A stretch of DNA of 52,666 nucleotides, taken from NCBI GenBank assembly GCA_902604175.1, contig CACKXR010000006.1, positions 1-52,666 on the forward strand. Reading direction: 5' to 3'. Positions 7,665-18,784 of this stretch are shown here, one piece after another. A model generated the notes under the pieces. It ran no database searches and was not told the DNA's origin. It worked only from the letters and a program-made list of their open reading frames with translations. How positions within the stretch are numbered: position 1 is the first letter of the stretch; each line of letters opens with the position of its first letter. This DNA comes from an uncultured Pelagibacteraceae bacterium. GTDB taxonomy: Bacteria; Pseudomonadota; Alphaproteobacteria; Pelagibacterales; Pelagibacteraceae. The position numbers and the translations under genes were made by a program.

Positions 7665-8513
7665 ATGATAAGAGTTTTTCCATTTATCTTTATTCTGCTT
7701 TGGTCTTCTGCATTTATAACAACTAAGCCAATTATAGATAATAGCGATCCTTTCTCAGCTCTTGCTTTTAGATTTGGTTTAGTTGCAATAGGTTTTTTCT
7801 TATTTTCTATTTATTCTAAAAAGAAAATTATAGTTGATAGAAAAAACTTTTTTGAATCTTTTTTTAGTGGTGTTCTTTTTCATGGTATTTATTTAGGAGG
7901 TGTTTTTTTTTCGATTTCAAAAGGAATGCCTACAGGGATTGCAGCACTTATAGTAACACTTCAACCTATACTAACTAATGCATTGAGTGGTCCTATTTTA
8001 AACGAAAAAGTTTCTGTAAAACAATGGATAGGAGTTTTGTTAGGTTTTTCTGGCGCAGTAATGGTCTTAGGTTTTGACATAGGTAATGAAATTCCAACTA
8101 TTGGATTAGTTGCAACAATAATTGCGTTAGTAGCTATAACAACATCAACTATTTGGCAAAAAAAATTAAGTAATAATTTACCTTTATCTGTCAGTAATAT
8201 GAACCAAGCTTTAGGGGGATTTATTTTTCATGTTATAATTATTATTCTTTTTGCAGAACCTTATATTGATTTCTCAACTACATTTTTAGTTGCGATGAGC
8301 CATCAGATTTTTTTAGTGTCATTTGGGGCCTTTACAATTTTAATGTTTTTAATTAAAAGAAATTCTGCAAGTAAAACCGTTTCTATTTTTTTTTTAATTC
8401 CTCCTACGTCTGCTTTAATGGCTTGGCTTTTTTTAAACGAAAGCCTTAGTAATTTAGATCTTTTAGGTTTTTTAATTGCAACAATTGGTGTTTATATAGC
8501 TACAAGAGATTAA
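7665..8513 (+). CDS. EamA/DMT superfamily transporter, 282 aa
   Basis: Ten-helix drug/metabolite transporter with two EamA halves. The start FIFILLWSSAFITTKPIID and the PTGIAALIVTLQPILTNALS block are typical of the first half; TIWQKKLSN and PTSALMAWLFLNESL mark the second. Substrate is not predictable; the family exports amino acids or other metabolites. I chose the ATG at 7665 because it gives the family N-terminus; a TTG 36 bases upstream would only add a polar stretch that relatives lack. It is alone in its orientation between the lipoprotein gene and soxG. Confidence 0.85.
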   Translation: MIRVFPFIFILLWSSAFITTKPIIDNSDPFSALAFRFGLVAIGFFLFSIYSKKKIIVDRKNFFESFFSGVLFHGIYLGGVFFSISKGMPTGIAALIVTLQPILTNALSGPILNEKVSVKQWIGVLLGFSGAVMVLGFDIGNEIPTIGLVATIIALVAITTSTIWQKKLSNNLPLSVSNMNQALGGFIFHVIIIILFAEPYIDFSTTFLVAMSHQIFLVSFGAFTILMFLIKRNSASKTVSIFFLIPPTSALMAWLFLNESLSNLDLLGFLIATIGVYIATRD

Positions 8514-8514
8514 A

Positions 8515-9102
8515 TTATTTTCCTATATAGCCAAATTCCAAGGACGAGTCTGTTATTGAATGGTAAAGTGACTCTCCAAAACTTCTAAGAGCAAAAATTC
8601 TAAATGTATCAGGATTATCATTTATCATATCAACAATTATAGACATTCCATTGTATGTTGAATTCACACAATTGTTTTTATGAAATTCATTAAAATTAAA
8701 AGGGCATCCTTTTTTTAAAACTTCCTTTGCATCATTACCCTCAAGTTCAATAATTGATTTTGAATGAGAAATATCTGTAATTGCAAAATCTTTCTCTTCA
8801 AATTTTTTATCAATTTCCAAAAAAACCTCTTTTTCAGTTGTAATAACCAGCCAATTTCTTGGCCCGTTCCAGAGAATTCGAGTATTTTCATTACTTTCTA
8901 TTGATAATGGTTTTGAGCTTAGGTTTAGATTATCTATTTTAATTTCCTCATATACAACATTAGAATTTTTATGTTGAACAATCTGAGTAATAAATAAGTT
9001 TTTTACTTCTGAAATTTTAATTAAATTTATTTCATTTTTTCCTTCATAATCACCGAATTGTCCTTTTTGATGGATATTTTCTAAAGCTGATATTGGGCTC
9101 AT
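8515..9102 (-). CDS. soxG: sarcosine oxidase-type gamma subunit
   Basis: Fourth gene of the soxBDAG-type operon. The gamma subunit has a GcvT-like fold and helps hold the folate-binding end of the alpha subunit. Visible features are the [16 protein letters not shown] block (about 76-91) and the [20 protein letters not shown] block (about 112-131), both usual for SoxG. At 195 residues it is full length. It overlaps soxA by four bases. The same fold is used as the MgdD subunit of N-methylglutamate dehydrogenase, so the substrate cannot be fixed from this subunit. Confidence 0.85.
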   Translation of the reverse strand: MSPISALENIHQKGQFGDYEGKNEINLIKISEVKNLFITQIVQHKNSNVVYEEIKIDNLNLSSKPLSIESNENTRILWNGPRNWLVITTEKEVFLEIDKKFEEKDFAITDISHSKSIIELEGNDAKEVLKKGCPFNFNEFHKNNCVNSTYNGMSIIVDMINDNPDTFRIFALRSFGESLYHSITDSSLEFGYIGK

Positions 9103-12095
9103 GATCTAACTCTTTCTCCTTTTGGATCTACATAGTGTGACGAAACAATTTCAACTGGAATTACTTTGTTTTTCAATGGAGACATAACAAATAATTTTTC
9201 TCCAATCATATTTTTTCCATCCTTTAATATTGCAAGAGAAAAAGGATTATCATGCTCCACACTCCAGCATGAGGCAGATATGTGTCCTAATTTTTTGTTT
9301 GGTAAAGGAGCCTGAGCATCTTTCACTAAATGAGAACCTTCTGGAATACTTGTTTTTTTATCTAAAGGGACAACTCCGACAATCTTTTGTCTGTCACTTG
9401 AAGTAAAAGCTTCTCTATTTAATGATCTTTTACCAATAAAATCTTTATTTTTACTAATTAATCCCTCCAATGAAGTATCGTAAGAAATAGTTCTTCCATC
9501 AAGTTCTGATCCTGCCACATGTCCCATTTCAATTCTTAAAGTCGATAATGCTTCTGTTCCATAAGGTTGCACTTGAAACTCTTGACCTAGTTCAATGATT
9601 TTTTCCCACATAAAATGTCCATTGTTAGACTCTACATTCACTTCATAAGCTAATTCACCTGAAAATGAGATTCTAAAAATTCTAGCTTTAACACCAAATA
9701 AATCTGACTCCATATAACCCATGAAAGGGAGTCCTTCGTTTGAAACATCATTGTTAGGAAATAATTTTTCTAATAATTTTCTAGATTTAGGTCCTGCAAT
9801 TGCCGCACCAGCCCACTGTTCAGTTGTTGAAACTACATTAACATTCAATTCAGGCCAAACAAGTTGTAGATAATACTCTAAATGTGAAAGCACATTAGCA
9901 GCTTGAGCTGTAGTAGTTGTCATATGATAATGATTTTCAGAAATTCTAGTTGTTGTTCCATCATCCATAACTATTCCATCTTCTCTTAGCATCACCCCAT
10001 ATCTTGCTTTACCAACTGGTAACTTTAACCAAGCATTTGTGTAAACTCTATTTAACAGTTCGGCAGCATCAGGACCTTTGATATCAATTTTTCCCAAGGT
10101 AGTAACATCGCAAATACCAACATTAGTTCTAACATTTTTAGCTTCACGCTTTGATGCTTCAAAAAGAGTTTCACTCCCTTGTTTGTAATATCTTGGTCTT
10201 AACCAAACTCCTGCATCAACAAATACTGCATTATTTTTTTCATGCCACGAATGCATTGGAGATTTACGAGTAGGTTTAGAATGTTTTCCAACTTCTCTTC
10301 CTACAATTGCTCCAATAGATATTGGAGTATATGGAGGTCTAAAAGTTGTATGACCTACTGCAGGTACAACTTTATTTTCAATTTCAGAAACTAATTGTAG
10401 TCCATTCAAGTTACTTGTTTTACCTTGATCAGTTGCCATTCCTAAAGTTGTGTATCTTTTAACATGCTCTATTGATCGATACCCTTCTTTTAAAGCTATT
10501 TCGATATCTGAAACAGCAACATCATTTTGAAAATCTAAAAATCTCTTATAATTTTTTCCTTTAGGCAGAGGTACACACCAAAACTTATCATGTTGAGAAG
10601 ATTTTTTCTCAACAACATTTGGAAAAGAAATTTTATTATCATTTTTTGTAATCTTTTTCGATATATGTTGGCCAGCCATAAACGAGTCTTTTAGCGTTTC
10701 TTCTAATGTAAAAATCCCATTAGCAGCACCTAGGGTTGTTTCATTCTGCTTAGATGTACCAGGCACAAAGGCATCAATTGCATCCTTAAATTTAGTTTTA
10801 TTTCCTGATTGTGAGGCTAGATGAATAGTTGGCGTCCAAAAGCCTGAAACACAAATACAATCACACTTAATATTTTCAATTGTACCAAGTTGCTTTTTAT
10901 CATCTGAAATTTTTGCTATATCTGCTGAACTTACTTTTTTGTATCCCTGTGCAGCAACAACAACATACGAAAATTTTATTTTAATACCAAGATTAATTGC
11001 TTCATCAATTATTTCCGATTGAGGATTAATTCTAGAGTCTAAAATAATTGGATTAATTCCATTTTTTTTAAATTCAATTGCCGTCTCATATCCACTGTCA
11101 TTATTTGTAAAAACTAACGGATTTTTACCGACTAACACTCCGTAAACTTTTAAATATTCTTTTGCTGCTGAAGACAACATCACGCCAGGAGTATCATTAT
11201 TCCCAAAAACTAGTGGTCTTTCAATTGATCCTGAGGAAATTAAAACCTCTTTTGCCCTAATATACCAAAGTCTTTGTTTTGGATGATGTTTTTTCGTTTT
11301 TGGTAAATGATCGCTAACTTTTTCTGACATCACTAACATATTATGATCATAATACCCAAAAACTTGAGATCTATTTTTAACAACAACATTTGGCATTTCT
11401 TTTAATTCAGAAATAATACTTTTTGCCCAATCCTCACCTGATTGATTTCCAATATTTACATCACTAGTTAACAGAGATCCTCCAAATCTTGGTTTATCTT
11501 CAGCTAGAATTACTCTTGCACCATTTTTTGCTGCTGCATAAGCACTTGCCAAACCTGATGGACCAGAACCTGCAATTAATAAGTCACAATACTCATATTT
11601 ATGTTCATATCTCTCTTTATCATGTTTTGTAGAAGCAACACCTAAACCTGCAGCTTTTCTAATAAAAGGTTCATAAACTCGATACCAAAAACTTTTAGGC
11701 CACATGAAAGTCTTGTAATAAAATCCTGCAGGTAGAAAAATTTTTAAAAAGTTATTAATTGCACCAATATCAAAGTTTACGCTTGGCCAACAATTTACAC
11801 TTTTGGCTTCTAGTCCTTCAAAAAGCTCTTGCTCAGTAGCTTTAATATTTGGCTCTGTCTCATTATTTCTATAAAGCTGAACTATTGCATAAGGCTCATC
11901 TACCCCAGCTCCAAAAAACCCTCTTGGCCTATGATATTTAAAGCTTCTACCGACTAAATGTACTCCATTAGCAATTAAAGCAGATGCTAAAGTATCTCCT
12001 TCGTAACCATAGTATATTTTTCCATTAAATTTAAATGATAATTTTTTATCCCTATTGATTAGTCCACCATTTTCTAATCTAAATTTTTGAGACAT
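9099..12095 (-). CDS. soxA: sarcosine oxidase-type alpha subunit, 998 aa
   Basis: Large subunit of the heterotetrameric enzyme that oxidatively demethylates sarcosine (or N-methylglutamate in the Mgd version) and passes formaldehyde to tetrahydrofolate. Order: an N-terminal ferredoxin-like domain (about 10-110, with [14 protein letters not shown]), an NAD-binding Rossmann domain ([20 protein letters not shown] near 173), a second nucleotide-binding part, and a C-terminal GcvT-like folate domain (about 620-998). Length is normal. It shares one base with soxD and four with soxG. Formaldehyde or methylene-THF made here would feed the neighbouring fhs product. Confidence 0.93.
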   Translation of the reverse strand: MSQKFRLENGGLINRDKKLSFKFNGKIYYGYEGDTLASALIANGVHLVGRSFKYHRPRGFFGAGVDEPYAIVQLYRNNETEPNIKATEQELFEGLEAKSVNCWPSVNFDIGAINNFLKIFLPAGFYYKTFMWPKSFWYRVYEPFIRKAAGLGVASTKHDKERYEHKYEYCDLLIAGSGPSGLASAYAAAKNGARVILAEDKPRFGGSLLTSDVNIGNQSGEDWAKSIISELKEMPNVVVKNRSQVFGYYDHNMLVMSEKVSDHLPKTKKHHPKQRLWYIRAKEVLISSGSIERPLVFGNNDTPGVMLSSAAKEYLKVYGVLVGKNPLVFTNNDSGYETAIEFKKNGINPIILDSRINPQSEIIDEAINLGIKIKFSYVVVAAQGYKKVSSADIAKISDDKKQLGTIENIKCDCICVSGFWTPTIHLASQSGNKTKFKDAIDAFVPGTSKQNETTLGAANGIFTLEETLKDSFMAGQHISKKITKNDNKISFPNVVEKKSSQHDKFWCVPLPKGKNYKRFLDFQNDVAVSDIEIALKEGYRSIEHVKRYTTLGMATDQGKTSNLNGLQLVSEIENKVVPAVGHTTFRPPYTPISIGAIVGREVGKHSKPTRKSPMHSWHEKNNAVFVDAGVWLRPRYYKQGSETLFEASKREAKNVRTNVGICDVTTLGKIDIKGPDAAELLNRVYTNAWLKLPVGKARYGVMLREDGIVMDDGTTTRISENHYHMTTTTAQAANVLSHLEYYLQLVWPELNVNVVSTTEQWAGAAIAGPKSRKLLEKLFPNNDVSNEGLPFMGYMESDLFGVKARIFRISFSGELAYEVNVESNNGHFMWEKIIELGQEFQVQPYGTEALSTLRIEMGHVAGSELDGRTISYDTSLEGLISKNKDFIGKRSLNREAFTSSDRQKIVGVVPLDKKTSIPEGSHLVKDAQAPLPNKKLGHISASCWSVEHDNPFSLAILKDGKNMIGEKLFVMSPLKNKVIPVEIVSSHYVDPKGERVRS

Positions 12096-12364
12096 TAAGA
12101 AATTTCCTCATCAGCTTTATATGTATTAAATATTTCGTGAGTAGAGGTGTCTCTTTCCACCTTAATCCATTGTCTACATCCATATAGATGCTGCCACAAC
12201 TCTAAGTGCTTACCTCTTAAACTTTTTCGATTATAAACAAAGTTATCCCATTCTTCATCAGAGATTTCTTTATTAAGCTCAGGTCTTTTTACACTAGCAT
12301 CCCCACCATAAGAAAATTCATTTTGTGATCTCATCCCACAATGTGGGCATTTAATGTGAAGCAT
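12095..12364 (-). CDS. soxD: sarcosine oxidase-type delta subunit, 89 aa
   Basis: Small zinc-binding subunit of the heterotetrameric enzyme. It has the CPHCG knuckle at residues 6-10 and a C-terminal HLYGCRQW motif with further likely zinc ligands, followed by the usual ERDTSTHEIFNTY end. The length of about 90 is typical. It is sandwiched between soxB (directly adjoining) and soxA (one shared base), as in all operons of this type that I know. It also matches MgdB of N-methylglutamate dehydrogenase in size and motif. Confidence 0.93.
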   Translation of the reverse strand: MLHIKCPHCGMRSQNEFSYGGDASVKRPELNKEISDEEWDNFVYNRKSLRGKHLELWQHLYGCRQWIKVERDTSTHEIFNTYKADEEIS

Positions 12365-13621
12365 TTAAGATATCCAGGTCTTAGTACCAAGTCCCTTTTC
12401 ATCAATTAAGTGTCCACTACTAAATCGATTTAGACTAAATCCAGCATTCAGTTCGTGAACTCTATCTTGAGCGATTGTATGAGCGAATGTCCAACCTGAA
12501 GCTGGCGTTGCTTTAAAACCACCATAACACCAACCACAGTTTAAATACAAACCATCAATATGTGTTTTATCTATAATAGGTGAACCATCCATTGACATAT
12601 CCATTATACCACCCCAAGTTCTAAGCATTTTCAATTTGCTTAAAAAAGGCATCATTGCAATTCCTTCTGTTAAAACATGTTGAAGAGTTGGTAAATTTCC
12701 CCTTTGAGCGTAACTATTATATCCATCAAGGTCTCCACCCATTACCATTTCTCCTTTATCAGATTGACTTATGTAAAAATGACCTGCACCAAAAGTTACT
12801 ACTCTATCTAAAATTGGTTTAACAGGCTCTGATACACATGCTTGAAGAAGGTGAGTTTCTATTGGCAAAGTCATATTTAACTTTTCAGCTAAAATATTTG
12901 TACTTCCAGCAACACATAATCCAACTTTTTTAGTTTTTATATTTCCTCGAGATGTTCTTATGCCATTAATCTTACCTGCTGTAACATCAAAACCAGTTAC
13001 TTCACAATTTTGAATTATATCAACACCCATAGAGTCTGCTTGACGTGCGTAACCCCAAGCAACTGCATCGTGTCTTGCTGTACCTGCACTAGGCTGCATT
13101 AATCCACCAAAAATTGGAAACCTTACATCTTCGGAAAAGTCAGCCATTGGAATTATTTCTTTCACTTGTTCACGGTTTAACAAAACAGCATCAATTCCAT
13201 TTAATCTCATCGAATTTCCTCTTCTTGCGTAGGCATTCATTTGTGAATCGGAGTGTGCAAGATTAATAATTCCTCTTGGTGAGAACATCACATTATAATT
13301 TAAATCCTGGCTCATTTTTCTCCACAGATCCATTCCAAACTCACTGAAGAGTGCATTCTCATCATGCATATAGTTTGATCTAATTATCGTTGTATTTCTT
13401 CCAACGTTTCCGCCACCTATCCAGCCTTTTTCAATAATTGCAACTTTTGTAATATTATGTTCTTTTGCAAGGTAATATGCAGTTGCAAGTCCATGGCCTC
13501 CACCACCAATAATAACTACATCATATTCCTCTTTTGGGGTTGGATCCTTCCAAGCTAAATCCCAGTTTTCATGATTAGAAAATGCGTTTTTAACTAAATT
13601 AAATATGGAGTATTTTTGCAT
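12365..13621 (-). CDS. soxB: sarcosine oxidase-type beta subunit, 418 aa
   Basis: Catalytic flavoprotein subunit. The FAD-binding motif VVIIGGGGHGLATAYYLA is near 35-52. His184 in the ARHDAVAWGYAR block corresponds, from family knowledge, to the histidine that carries covalent FMN in heterotetrameric sarcosine oxidases. The C-terminal CGWCYGGFKATPASGWTFAH block is a strong family signature. It is first in the operon, with 128 bases of divergent promoter region shared with fhs. N-methylglutamate dehydrogenase subunit MgdA is a close relative, and the GmaS- and Mgs-like genes 16-25 kb away make that a serious alternative. Confidence 0.93.
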   Translation of the reverse strand: MQKYSIFNLVKNAFSNHENWDLAWKDPTPKEEYDVVIIGGGGHGLATAYYLAKEHNITKVAIIEKGWIGGGNVGRNTTIIRSNYMHDENALFSEFGMDLWRKMSQDLNYNVMFSPRGIINLAHSDSQMNAYARRGNSMRLNGIDAVLLNREQVKEIIPMADFSEDVRFPIFGGLMQPSAGTARHDAVAWGYARQADSMGVDIIQNCEVTGFDVTAGKINGIRTSRGNIKTKKVGLCVAGSTNILAEKLNMTLPIETHLLQACVSEPVKPILDRVVTFGAGHFYISQSDKGEMVMGGDLDGYNSYAQRGNLPTLQHVLTEGIAMMPFLSKLKMLRTWGGIMDMSMDGSPIIDKTHIDGLYLNCGWCYGGFKATPASGWTFAHTIAQDRVHELNAGFSLNRFSSGHLIDEKGLGTKTWIS

Positions 13622-13749
13622 TAGTTAATTTTATAACAAAGAATATAAATAGTTCTTATTTTTTTTATATATATTTTTTAGAAGTTTCCAAATATGACAA
13701 AAAAGGATAAGAAGTCTGCAACGTTAACATATTATTTATAGGATTAATA
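13622..13749. promoter_or_regulatory. divergent promoter region between soxB and fhs
   Basis: A 128-base AT-rich gap between two operons read outward, so both promoters must lie here or in the flanking gene starts. The fhs start has a GGATTAATA stretch just before its ATG. I do not see a -35/-10 pair I would defend, nor a hairpin or riboswitch-like fold. The back-to-back layout suggests joint control of the demethylating oxidase and the folate ligase. Confidence 0.5.
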
Positions 13750-15435
13750 ATGAGTGATATTAAATCAGACATCCAAATAGCTCGAGAAGCAAAAATGCAG
13801 CCTATAAATGAGGTATTAGCAAAGATAAATGTTCCAGATGAGAGTGCTGCTTTCAGTCCAATGGGACGACACATTGCAAAAATTAATCTGGAGTATTTAG
13901 ACACATTAAAAGATAAACCAGAAGGGAAACTAATTTTAGTCACTGCAATTACACCTACACCTGCTGGTGAAGGAAAAACAACTACTTCAGTTGGTTTAAA
14001 TGATGGATTAAATAAAATTGGAAAAAAATCTATAGTCTGTTTAAGAGAACCAAGTCTTGGGCCTTCATTTGGGATGAAGGGTGGTGCTGCTGGAGGAGGT
14101 TATGCTCAAGTTGTTCCGATGGAGCAAATTAATTTACATTTTACCGGAGATTTTCATGCAATTACATCAGCTCATAATTTATTATCAGCATTAATCGACA
14201 ATCATATCTATTGGGGTAACAAATTAGATATAGATGTAAGACGGATTGTTTGGAAAAGAGTTATGGATATGAATGACCGTTCATTAAGATCAATAAATAT
14301 AAATTTAGGAGGAGTAGCAAATGGTTTTCCTAGGGAAGACGGATTTGATATTACCGTTGCTTCGGAAATCATGGCAATTTTCTGCTTATCAAATGATTTG
14401 GAAGATTTAGAAAAAAGAATTGGCAATATTACAATTGCTTATACAAGAGATAAAAAACCAGTTTACGCGAAAGACTTGAAAGCACATGGTCCAATGACTG
14501 TATTATTAAAAGATGCGATCAGACCAAATGTAACTCAGACATTAGAAAATAACCCTGCAATTATTCATGGTGGTCCTTTTGCAAATATTGCACATGGATG
14601 TAACTCAGTTATAGCAACTAAAACTGGATTAAAACTTGCAGACTATGTTGTAACAGAAGCAGGTTTTGGTGCAGACCTTGGGGCAGAAAAGTTTTTAGAT
14701 ATTAAGTGCAGAAAATCTAATTTGAAACCGAGTTGTGTTGTCATCGTAGCAACAATTAGAGCTTTAAAAATGCACGGTGGTGTTGCAAAGGATGACTTAA
14801 AAAATGAAAATGTTGAGGCTTTAAAAAAAGGTCTAGTGAATCTTGAAAGACACATAGAAAATGTTAAAAAATTTGGATTACCTGTTGCGATTGCGGTTAA
14901 TCATTTTATTAAAGATACAGATAGTGAAGTTAAAGCTTTAATTGATTTTTGTGAAAACTTAGGGGTAAAAGCAAGTTTATGCACACACTGGACAAATGGT
15001 GGTCAAGGAACAAAAGAATTAGCGGTACACGTTGCTGATTTGTGCGAAAAAAAAGATGCTAAGTTTAATTTTCTTTATGAAAGTAAAACACCTCTGTTTA
15101 AAAAGATAGAGACAATTGCAAAAGAAATTTATAGAGCCGATAAAGTGATTGCTGATACAAAAATAAGAGATCAATTAAAAAGTTTTGAGGAAGTAGGCTA
15201 TGGAGAATTGCCAATTTGTGTAGCAAAAACACAATACAGTTTTTCAACTGATCCAAATCTTAAAGGTGCACCAACAGGCCATGTTTTGCCTGTAAGAGAA
15301 ATAAGACTTTCGTCAGGTGCTGAATTTATTGTTGTTGTTTGTGGAGCAATTATGACTATGCCGGGACTACCTCGTGTCCCTGCAGCAGACTCTATAAAAC
15401 TAAATGATATGGGTGATATCGAAGGATTATTCTAA
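13750..15435 (+). CDS. fhs: formate-tetrahydrofolate ligase
   Basis: ATP-dependent ligase joining formate and tetrahydrofolate to 10-formyl-THF; it can also run the other way to yield ATP and formate from C1 units. The P-loop [16 protein letters not shown] is near 70-85 and the signature block [18 protein letters not shown] near 113-130. At 561 residues it is full length. It is divergent from soxBDAG, which releases C1 units at the folate level, so the two are a sensible pair in methyl-group oxidation. The last nine bases overlap the end of the convergent amidotransferase gene. Confidence 0.98.
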   Translation: MSDIKSDIQIAREAKMQPINEVLAKINVPDESAAFSPMGRHIAKINLEYLDTLKDKPEGKLILVTAITPTPAGEGKTTTSVGLNDGLNKIGKKSIVCLREPSLGPSFGMKGGAAGGGYAQVVPMEQINLHFTGDFHAITSAHNLLSALIDNHIYWGNKLDIDVRRIVWKRVMDMNDRSLRSININLGGVANGFPREDGFDITVASEIMAIFCLSNDLEDLEKRIGNITIAYTRDKKPVYAKDLKAHGPMTVLLKDAIRPNVTQTLENNPAIIHGGPFANIAHGCNSVIATKTGLKLADYVVTEAGFGADLGAEKFLDIKCRKSNLKPSCVVIVATIRALKMHGGVAKDDLKNENVEALKKGLVNLERHIENVKKFGLPVAIAVNHFIKDTDSEVKALIDFCENLGVKASLCTHWTNGGQGTKELAVHVADLCEKKDAKFNFLYESKTPLFKKIETIAKEIYRADKVIADTKIRDQLKSFEEVGYGELPICVAKTQYSFSTDPNLKGAPTGHVLPVREIRLSSGAEFIVVVCGAIMTMPGLPRVPAADSIKLNDMGDIEGLF

Positions 15436-16215
15436 ATTAAGGTAATTTAACCAATTTTCTAATTCCCTCATCCTAGAAATTTTATCAAGCTTCTTATTTT
15501 CACTTTCAATATGTTGTATGTGACTGTTAATTTCCTTCTCGTCACTAAAAGCTTCTTTTTTTAATAGCTTCTCTTTTCTAAAAACAATAATGTTAACCAT
15601 TTTGTTATATGTAATTTCTGGATGATATTGAAGCCCCCAGATATCACAATCATTTACTTTAAAGTTTAAACCTTGAACTTTATTAATTGGATTTGAAGCT
15701 AATAATACTGAATTTTGTGGCATTGTAACTACTTCATCAAAATTAAAAGCAGGTGTATTAAATTTTTTTTTTTTATTTTTGTAAAGTGGATGGTCTAATC
15801 CCCTTTCATTTATTTCAATATCAAATGCAATTCCTTTATGTGAACCTTTAGTACCTTTTTTGACCTCACCTCCTGCGGCTGTGACAGCTACTTGCATACC
15901 CCAACATATTGCTAAGATTTTTTTAATTTTTTTTTGACATTCTTTCATAAACTGTATCTGTCTTCTAATTTCAGGAGTGTCGTTATAAATATTTAAGCTA
16001 CTACCGCCCCAAATAAGTCCATCGTAACTATTCAGATCGTCTATATTTTTAAATATATTTTCATCTGATGAAGGATTAACAACATCTGTAGTTAAATCTT
16101 TTGTGAAAAAACTAAGACTATCCTTCAAACTTTCAGTATGTGTTTGAATACCTGCAGATGAAAAATGTTGGTTTTCTTCTCTCAAATTTCCTTCAACAAT
16201 TAATATTTTTTTCAT
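15427..16215 (-). CDS. class I glutamine amidotransferase-like protein, 262 aa
   Basis: Stand-alone GATase1-fold protein resembling the amidotransferase half of GMP synthase. The nucleophile elbow is [11 protein letters not shown] with Cys near 104, and LQYHPEIT near 195 supplies the His and Glu of the triad. A helical charged C-terminus (about 215-262) is extra. It shares one base with the upstream alcohol dehydrogenase gene, so they are coupled. Relatives include gamma-glutamyl hydrolases of the PuuD type and uncharacterised GATases. Given the gamma-glutamyl-amide chemistry encoded nearby, a gamma-glutamyl hydrolase is possible, but this is inference. Confidence 0.82.
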   Translation of the reverse strand: MKKILIVEGNLREENQHFSSAGIQTHTESLKDSLSFFTKDLTTDVVNPSSDENIFKNIDDLNSYDGLIWGGSSLNIYNDTPEIRRQIQFMKECQKKIKKILAICWGMQVAVTAAGGEVKKGTKGSHKGIAFDIEINERGLDHPLYKNKKKKFNTPAFNFDEVVTMPQNSVLLASNPINKVQGLNFKVNDCDIWGLQYHPEITYNKMVNIIVFRKEKLLKKEAFSDEKEINSHIQHIESENKKLDKISRMRELENWLNYLNLE

Positions 16216-17372
16216 TAAAACAAGTTTCCAGAAATGCTTTTTTCATACATTTCTTTTAAATCCTTTTGATTAATTTTTTTTGGGTTTCCTCCAGTAGATG
16301 GATCTTCAAAAGCCATTAAAGAAAGTTCATCAAGATTAATATTATTACAGTCCATCACATCTGATAATTTATGAGGTATATTTAAATCTTTTCTTAAATC
16401 TAAAATCCATTCTAAAAAACTATCAAAACTTTTATTTACATTTAAATAATCACAAATTTCTAATATCTTGTGTTCTATTTCACTTTTATTAAATGATAAT
16501 ACATATGGCATAAATATTGCATTTGATAAACCATGATGAATGTTAAACTTTGAGTTAACTGGATGACTTAAAGAATGAATGGCACCAAGACCTTTTTGGA
16601 ATGCAGTTGAGCCCATCGATGAAGCTGAAAGTAAACTCATTCTTGCTTCGATGTTTTTTCCATCTTTATAGGCAGTAATTAAATATTTTTTAATTAATTT
16701 AATACCTTCAATTGCAATACCATTTGCCATTGGATGAAAACCTGGTGAACAAAATGCCTCTAGATTATGTGCTAATGCATCCATGCCAGTCGCTGCTGTT
16801 AATCTTGGCGAAAGATCTAGAGTTAAAACGGGATCTAAAATAACAATTGATGGCAACATCTTTGGATGAAAAATAATTTTTTTAACAGCTGTATCTTTAT
16901 TTATAATTGCTGATGCCCGTCCAGTTTCAGAGCCTGTTCCAGCTGTTGTAGGTATTGCTATAATACTTGGAATTTTAGAGCTTTCAGCTCTTTTCCAATA
17001 GTCTCCAATATCCTCAAAATCCCAAATTGGCCTTTCTTGACCGCACATAAATGCTATTGCCTTACCAACATCAAGTGCGCTTCCTCCACCAATTGCTATT
17101 ACACCGTCGCAGTTAGATTTGTTATAAACTTTTACACCTTCATCTACATTTTGACCTATTGGATTTCCTGAAAAGTTTGAAAAAACTTCTAAATTATTAA
17201 ATTTTTTTTTTAAATTCTGCAATATATGTTTAATCATATCAAGATTAATTAAATCTTTATCAGTAACGAATAATGGATTTGATATTTTTAGTTCTTGGCA
17301 GGCATCAACTAGATCATTAATCCTATTTTCGCCTACCCACATCAAAGTTGGGTAATTCCAATTATGATTCAT
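16215..17372 (-). CDS. iron-containing alcohol dehydrogenase, 385 aa
   Basis: Group III (Fe-dependent) alcohol dehydrogenase. Visible are the nucleotide-binding GGGSALDVGKAIA near 97, PTTAGTGSETGRASAI near 141, and the metal-binding region with DALAHNLEAF near 198 and HSLSHPVNSKFNIHHGLSNA near 266. It interconverts an alcohol and an aldehyde with NAD(P); the substrate is not readable. In SAR11 such an enzyme has been discussed as a candidate for methanol oxidation, which would fit this C1 neighbourhood. It is divergent from tmm with a 77-base gap holding both promoters. Confidence 0.9.
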   Translation of the reverse strand: MNHNWNYPTLMWVGENRINDLVDACQELKISNPLFVTDKDLINLDMIKHILQNLKKKFNNLEVFSNFSGNPIGQNVDEGVKVYNKSNCDGVIAIGGGSALDVGKAIAFMCGQERPIWDFEDIGDYWKRAESSKIPSIIAIPTTAGTGSETGRASAIINKDTAVKKIIFHPKMLPSIVILDPVLTLDLSPRLTAATGMDALAHNLEAFCSPGFHPMANGIAIEGIKLIKKYLITAYKDGKNIEARMSLLSASSMGSTAFQKGLGAIHSLSHPVNSKFNIHHGLSNAIFMPYVLSFNKSEIEHKILEICDYLNVNKSFDSFLEWILDLRKDLNIPHKLSDVMDCNNINLDELSLMAFEDPSTGGNPKKINQKDLKEMYEKSISGNLF

Positions 17373-17449
17373 AGTAAATAATAATTTTATTTTTCTTTTT
17401 TTTGTTAGTAAGATATATTTATAGAATTATTAATGATAGGAAAATTTAG

Positions 17450-18781
17450 ATGTCTAAAGTAGCAATTATAGGTGCGGGTCCATGTGGTCTTTCAATGTTA
17501 AGATCATTTGAACATTTGGAAAATAAAGGAGAAAAAATACCAGAAATAGTTTGTTTCGAAAAACAAGATAACTGGGGTGGCCTTTGGAATTATAGCTGGA
17601 GAACAGGTTCTGACCAATATGGAGATCCAGTACCAAACAGCATGTACAGATATTTATGGTCAAACGGTCCAAAAGAATGTTTGGAGTTTGCTGATTATTC
17701 TTTTGATGACCACTTTGGTAAACCAATACCATCTTTTCCTCCTAGAGAAGTTCTGTATGACTATATAGTTGGAAGAGTAAGTAAAGGTAATTTAAAACAT
17801 AAAATTAAATTTAATACTCGAGTTACAAATACATCTTTTAAAAATGACAAGTTTGAAATTAGCTATCAAGACAAAGCTAATAATAAAATTTTAACTGAAA
17901 ATTTTGATTATTTGGTTATTTCGACTGGTCATTTTTCTGTTCCTTTTATCCCAGAATATGAGGGAATGAATTCCTTTCCTGGAAGAATTATGCATTCTCA
18001 CGACTTTAGAGATGCTGAAGAATTCAGAGATAAAAATGTAATTGTTCTTGGCAGTAGCTATTCTGCAGAAGATATTGCGCTACAGTGTAATAAATATGGA
18101 GCTAAAAGTGTTACTATTGGCTATAGACATAATCCAATGGGATTTAAATGGCCCAAAGGTATGAAAGAAGTTCATTACTTAGATAAACTTGATGGTAAAA
18201 ATGCAATTTTCAAAGATGGAACAAAACAAGAGGCAGATGTCATAATTTTATGCACTGGTTATCTTCATCATTTTCCATTTTTAGATGAAAGTTTAAAATT
18301 AAAAACCCATAATAGATTATACCCACCAAAATTATACAAGGGGGTAGTATGGCAAGATAATCATAAAATTTTATATTTAGGAATGCAGGATCAATTTCAT
18401 ACTTTTAATATGTTTGATTGCCAAGCTTGGTATGCAAGAGACGTTATTATGGGTAAGATCGAAATGCCTGATAATGATGAAATAGAAAAGGACATCAACA
18501 AGTGGGTTGGAATGGAAGAAAAATTAGAAAATCCAGATCAAATGATAGATTTTCAAACAGAATATACCAAAGAACTTCATGAAATGTCAGATTATCCTAA
18601 GATAGATTTTGAATTAATTAGAAAACATTTTAAAGAGTGGGAGCATCATAAAGTTGAAGACATTCTAACTTATAGAAATAAATCCTTTTCTTCACCTGTG
18701 ACTGGTTCTATTGCTCCAATCCATCATACGCCTTGGGAAAAAGCAATGGACGATTCTATGAAAACTTTTCTAAATAGATAA
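17450..18781 (+). CDS. tmm: trimethylamine monooxygenase Tmm (FMO family)
   Basis: Flavin-containing monooxygenase that oxidises trimethylamine to TMAO with NADPH and O2. The FAD motif AIIGAGPCGLSML is at about 5-17, the NADPH motif VLGSSYSAEDIALQC near 200-214, and the FMO fingerprint STGHFSVPFIPEYEG lies between them. The stretch SMYRYLWSNGPKECLEFADY near 64-83 is the one I associate with bacterial Tmm rather than other FMOs. At 443 residues it is full length. An AGGA ribosome site lies just upstream. Its product is the substrate of the transporter and demethylase encoded further on. Confidence 0.9.
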   Translation: MSKVAIIGAGPCGLSMLRSFEHLENKGEKIPEIVCFEKQDNWGGLWNYSWRTGSDQYGDPVPNSMYRYLWSNGPKECLEFADYSFDDHFGKPIPSFPPREVLYDYIVGRVSKGNLKHKIKFNTRVTNTSFKNDKFEISYQDKANNKILTENFDYLVISTGHFSVPFIPEYEGMNSFPGRIMHSHDFRDAEEFRDKNVIVLGSSYSAEDIALQCNKYGAKSVTIGYRHNPMGFKWPKGMKEVHYLDKLDGKNAIFKDGTKQEADVIILCTGYLHHFPFLDESLKLKTHNRLYPPKLYKGVVWQDNHKILYLGMQDQFHTFNMFDCQAWYARDVIMGKIEMPDNDEIEKDINKWVGMEEKLENPDQMIDFQTEYTKELHEMSDYPKIDFELIRKHFKEWEHHKVEDILTYRNKSFSSPVTGSIAPIHHTPWEKAMDDSMKTFLNR

Positions 18782-18784
18782 AAT

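Noticed and set aside
13665-13943. 92-residue minus-strand frame across the soxB-fhs gap
   Set aside because: Mostly antisense to the start of fhs, a confident gene; no family resemblance.
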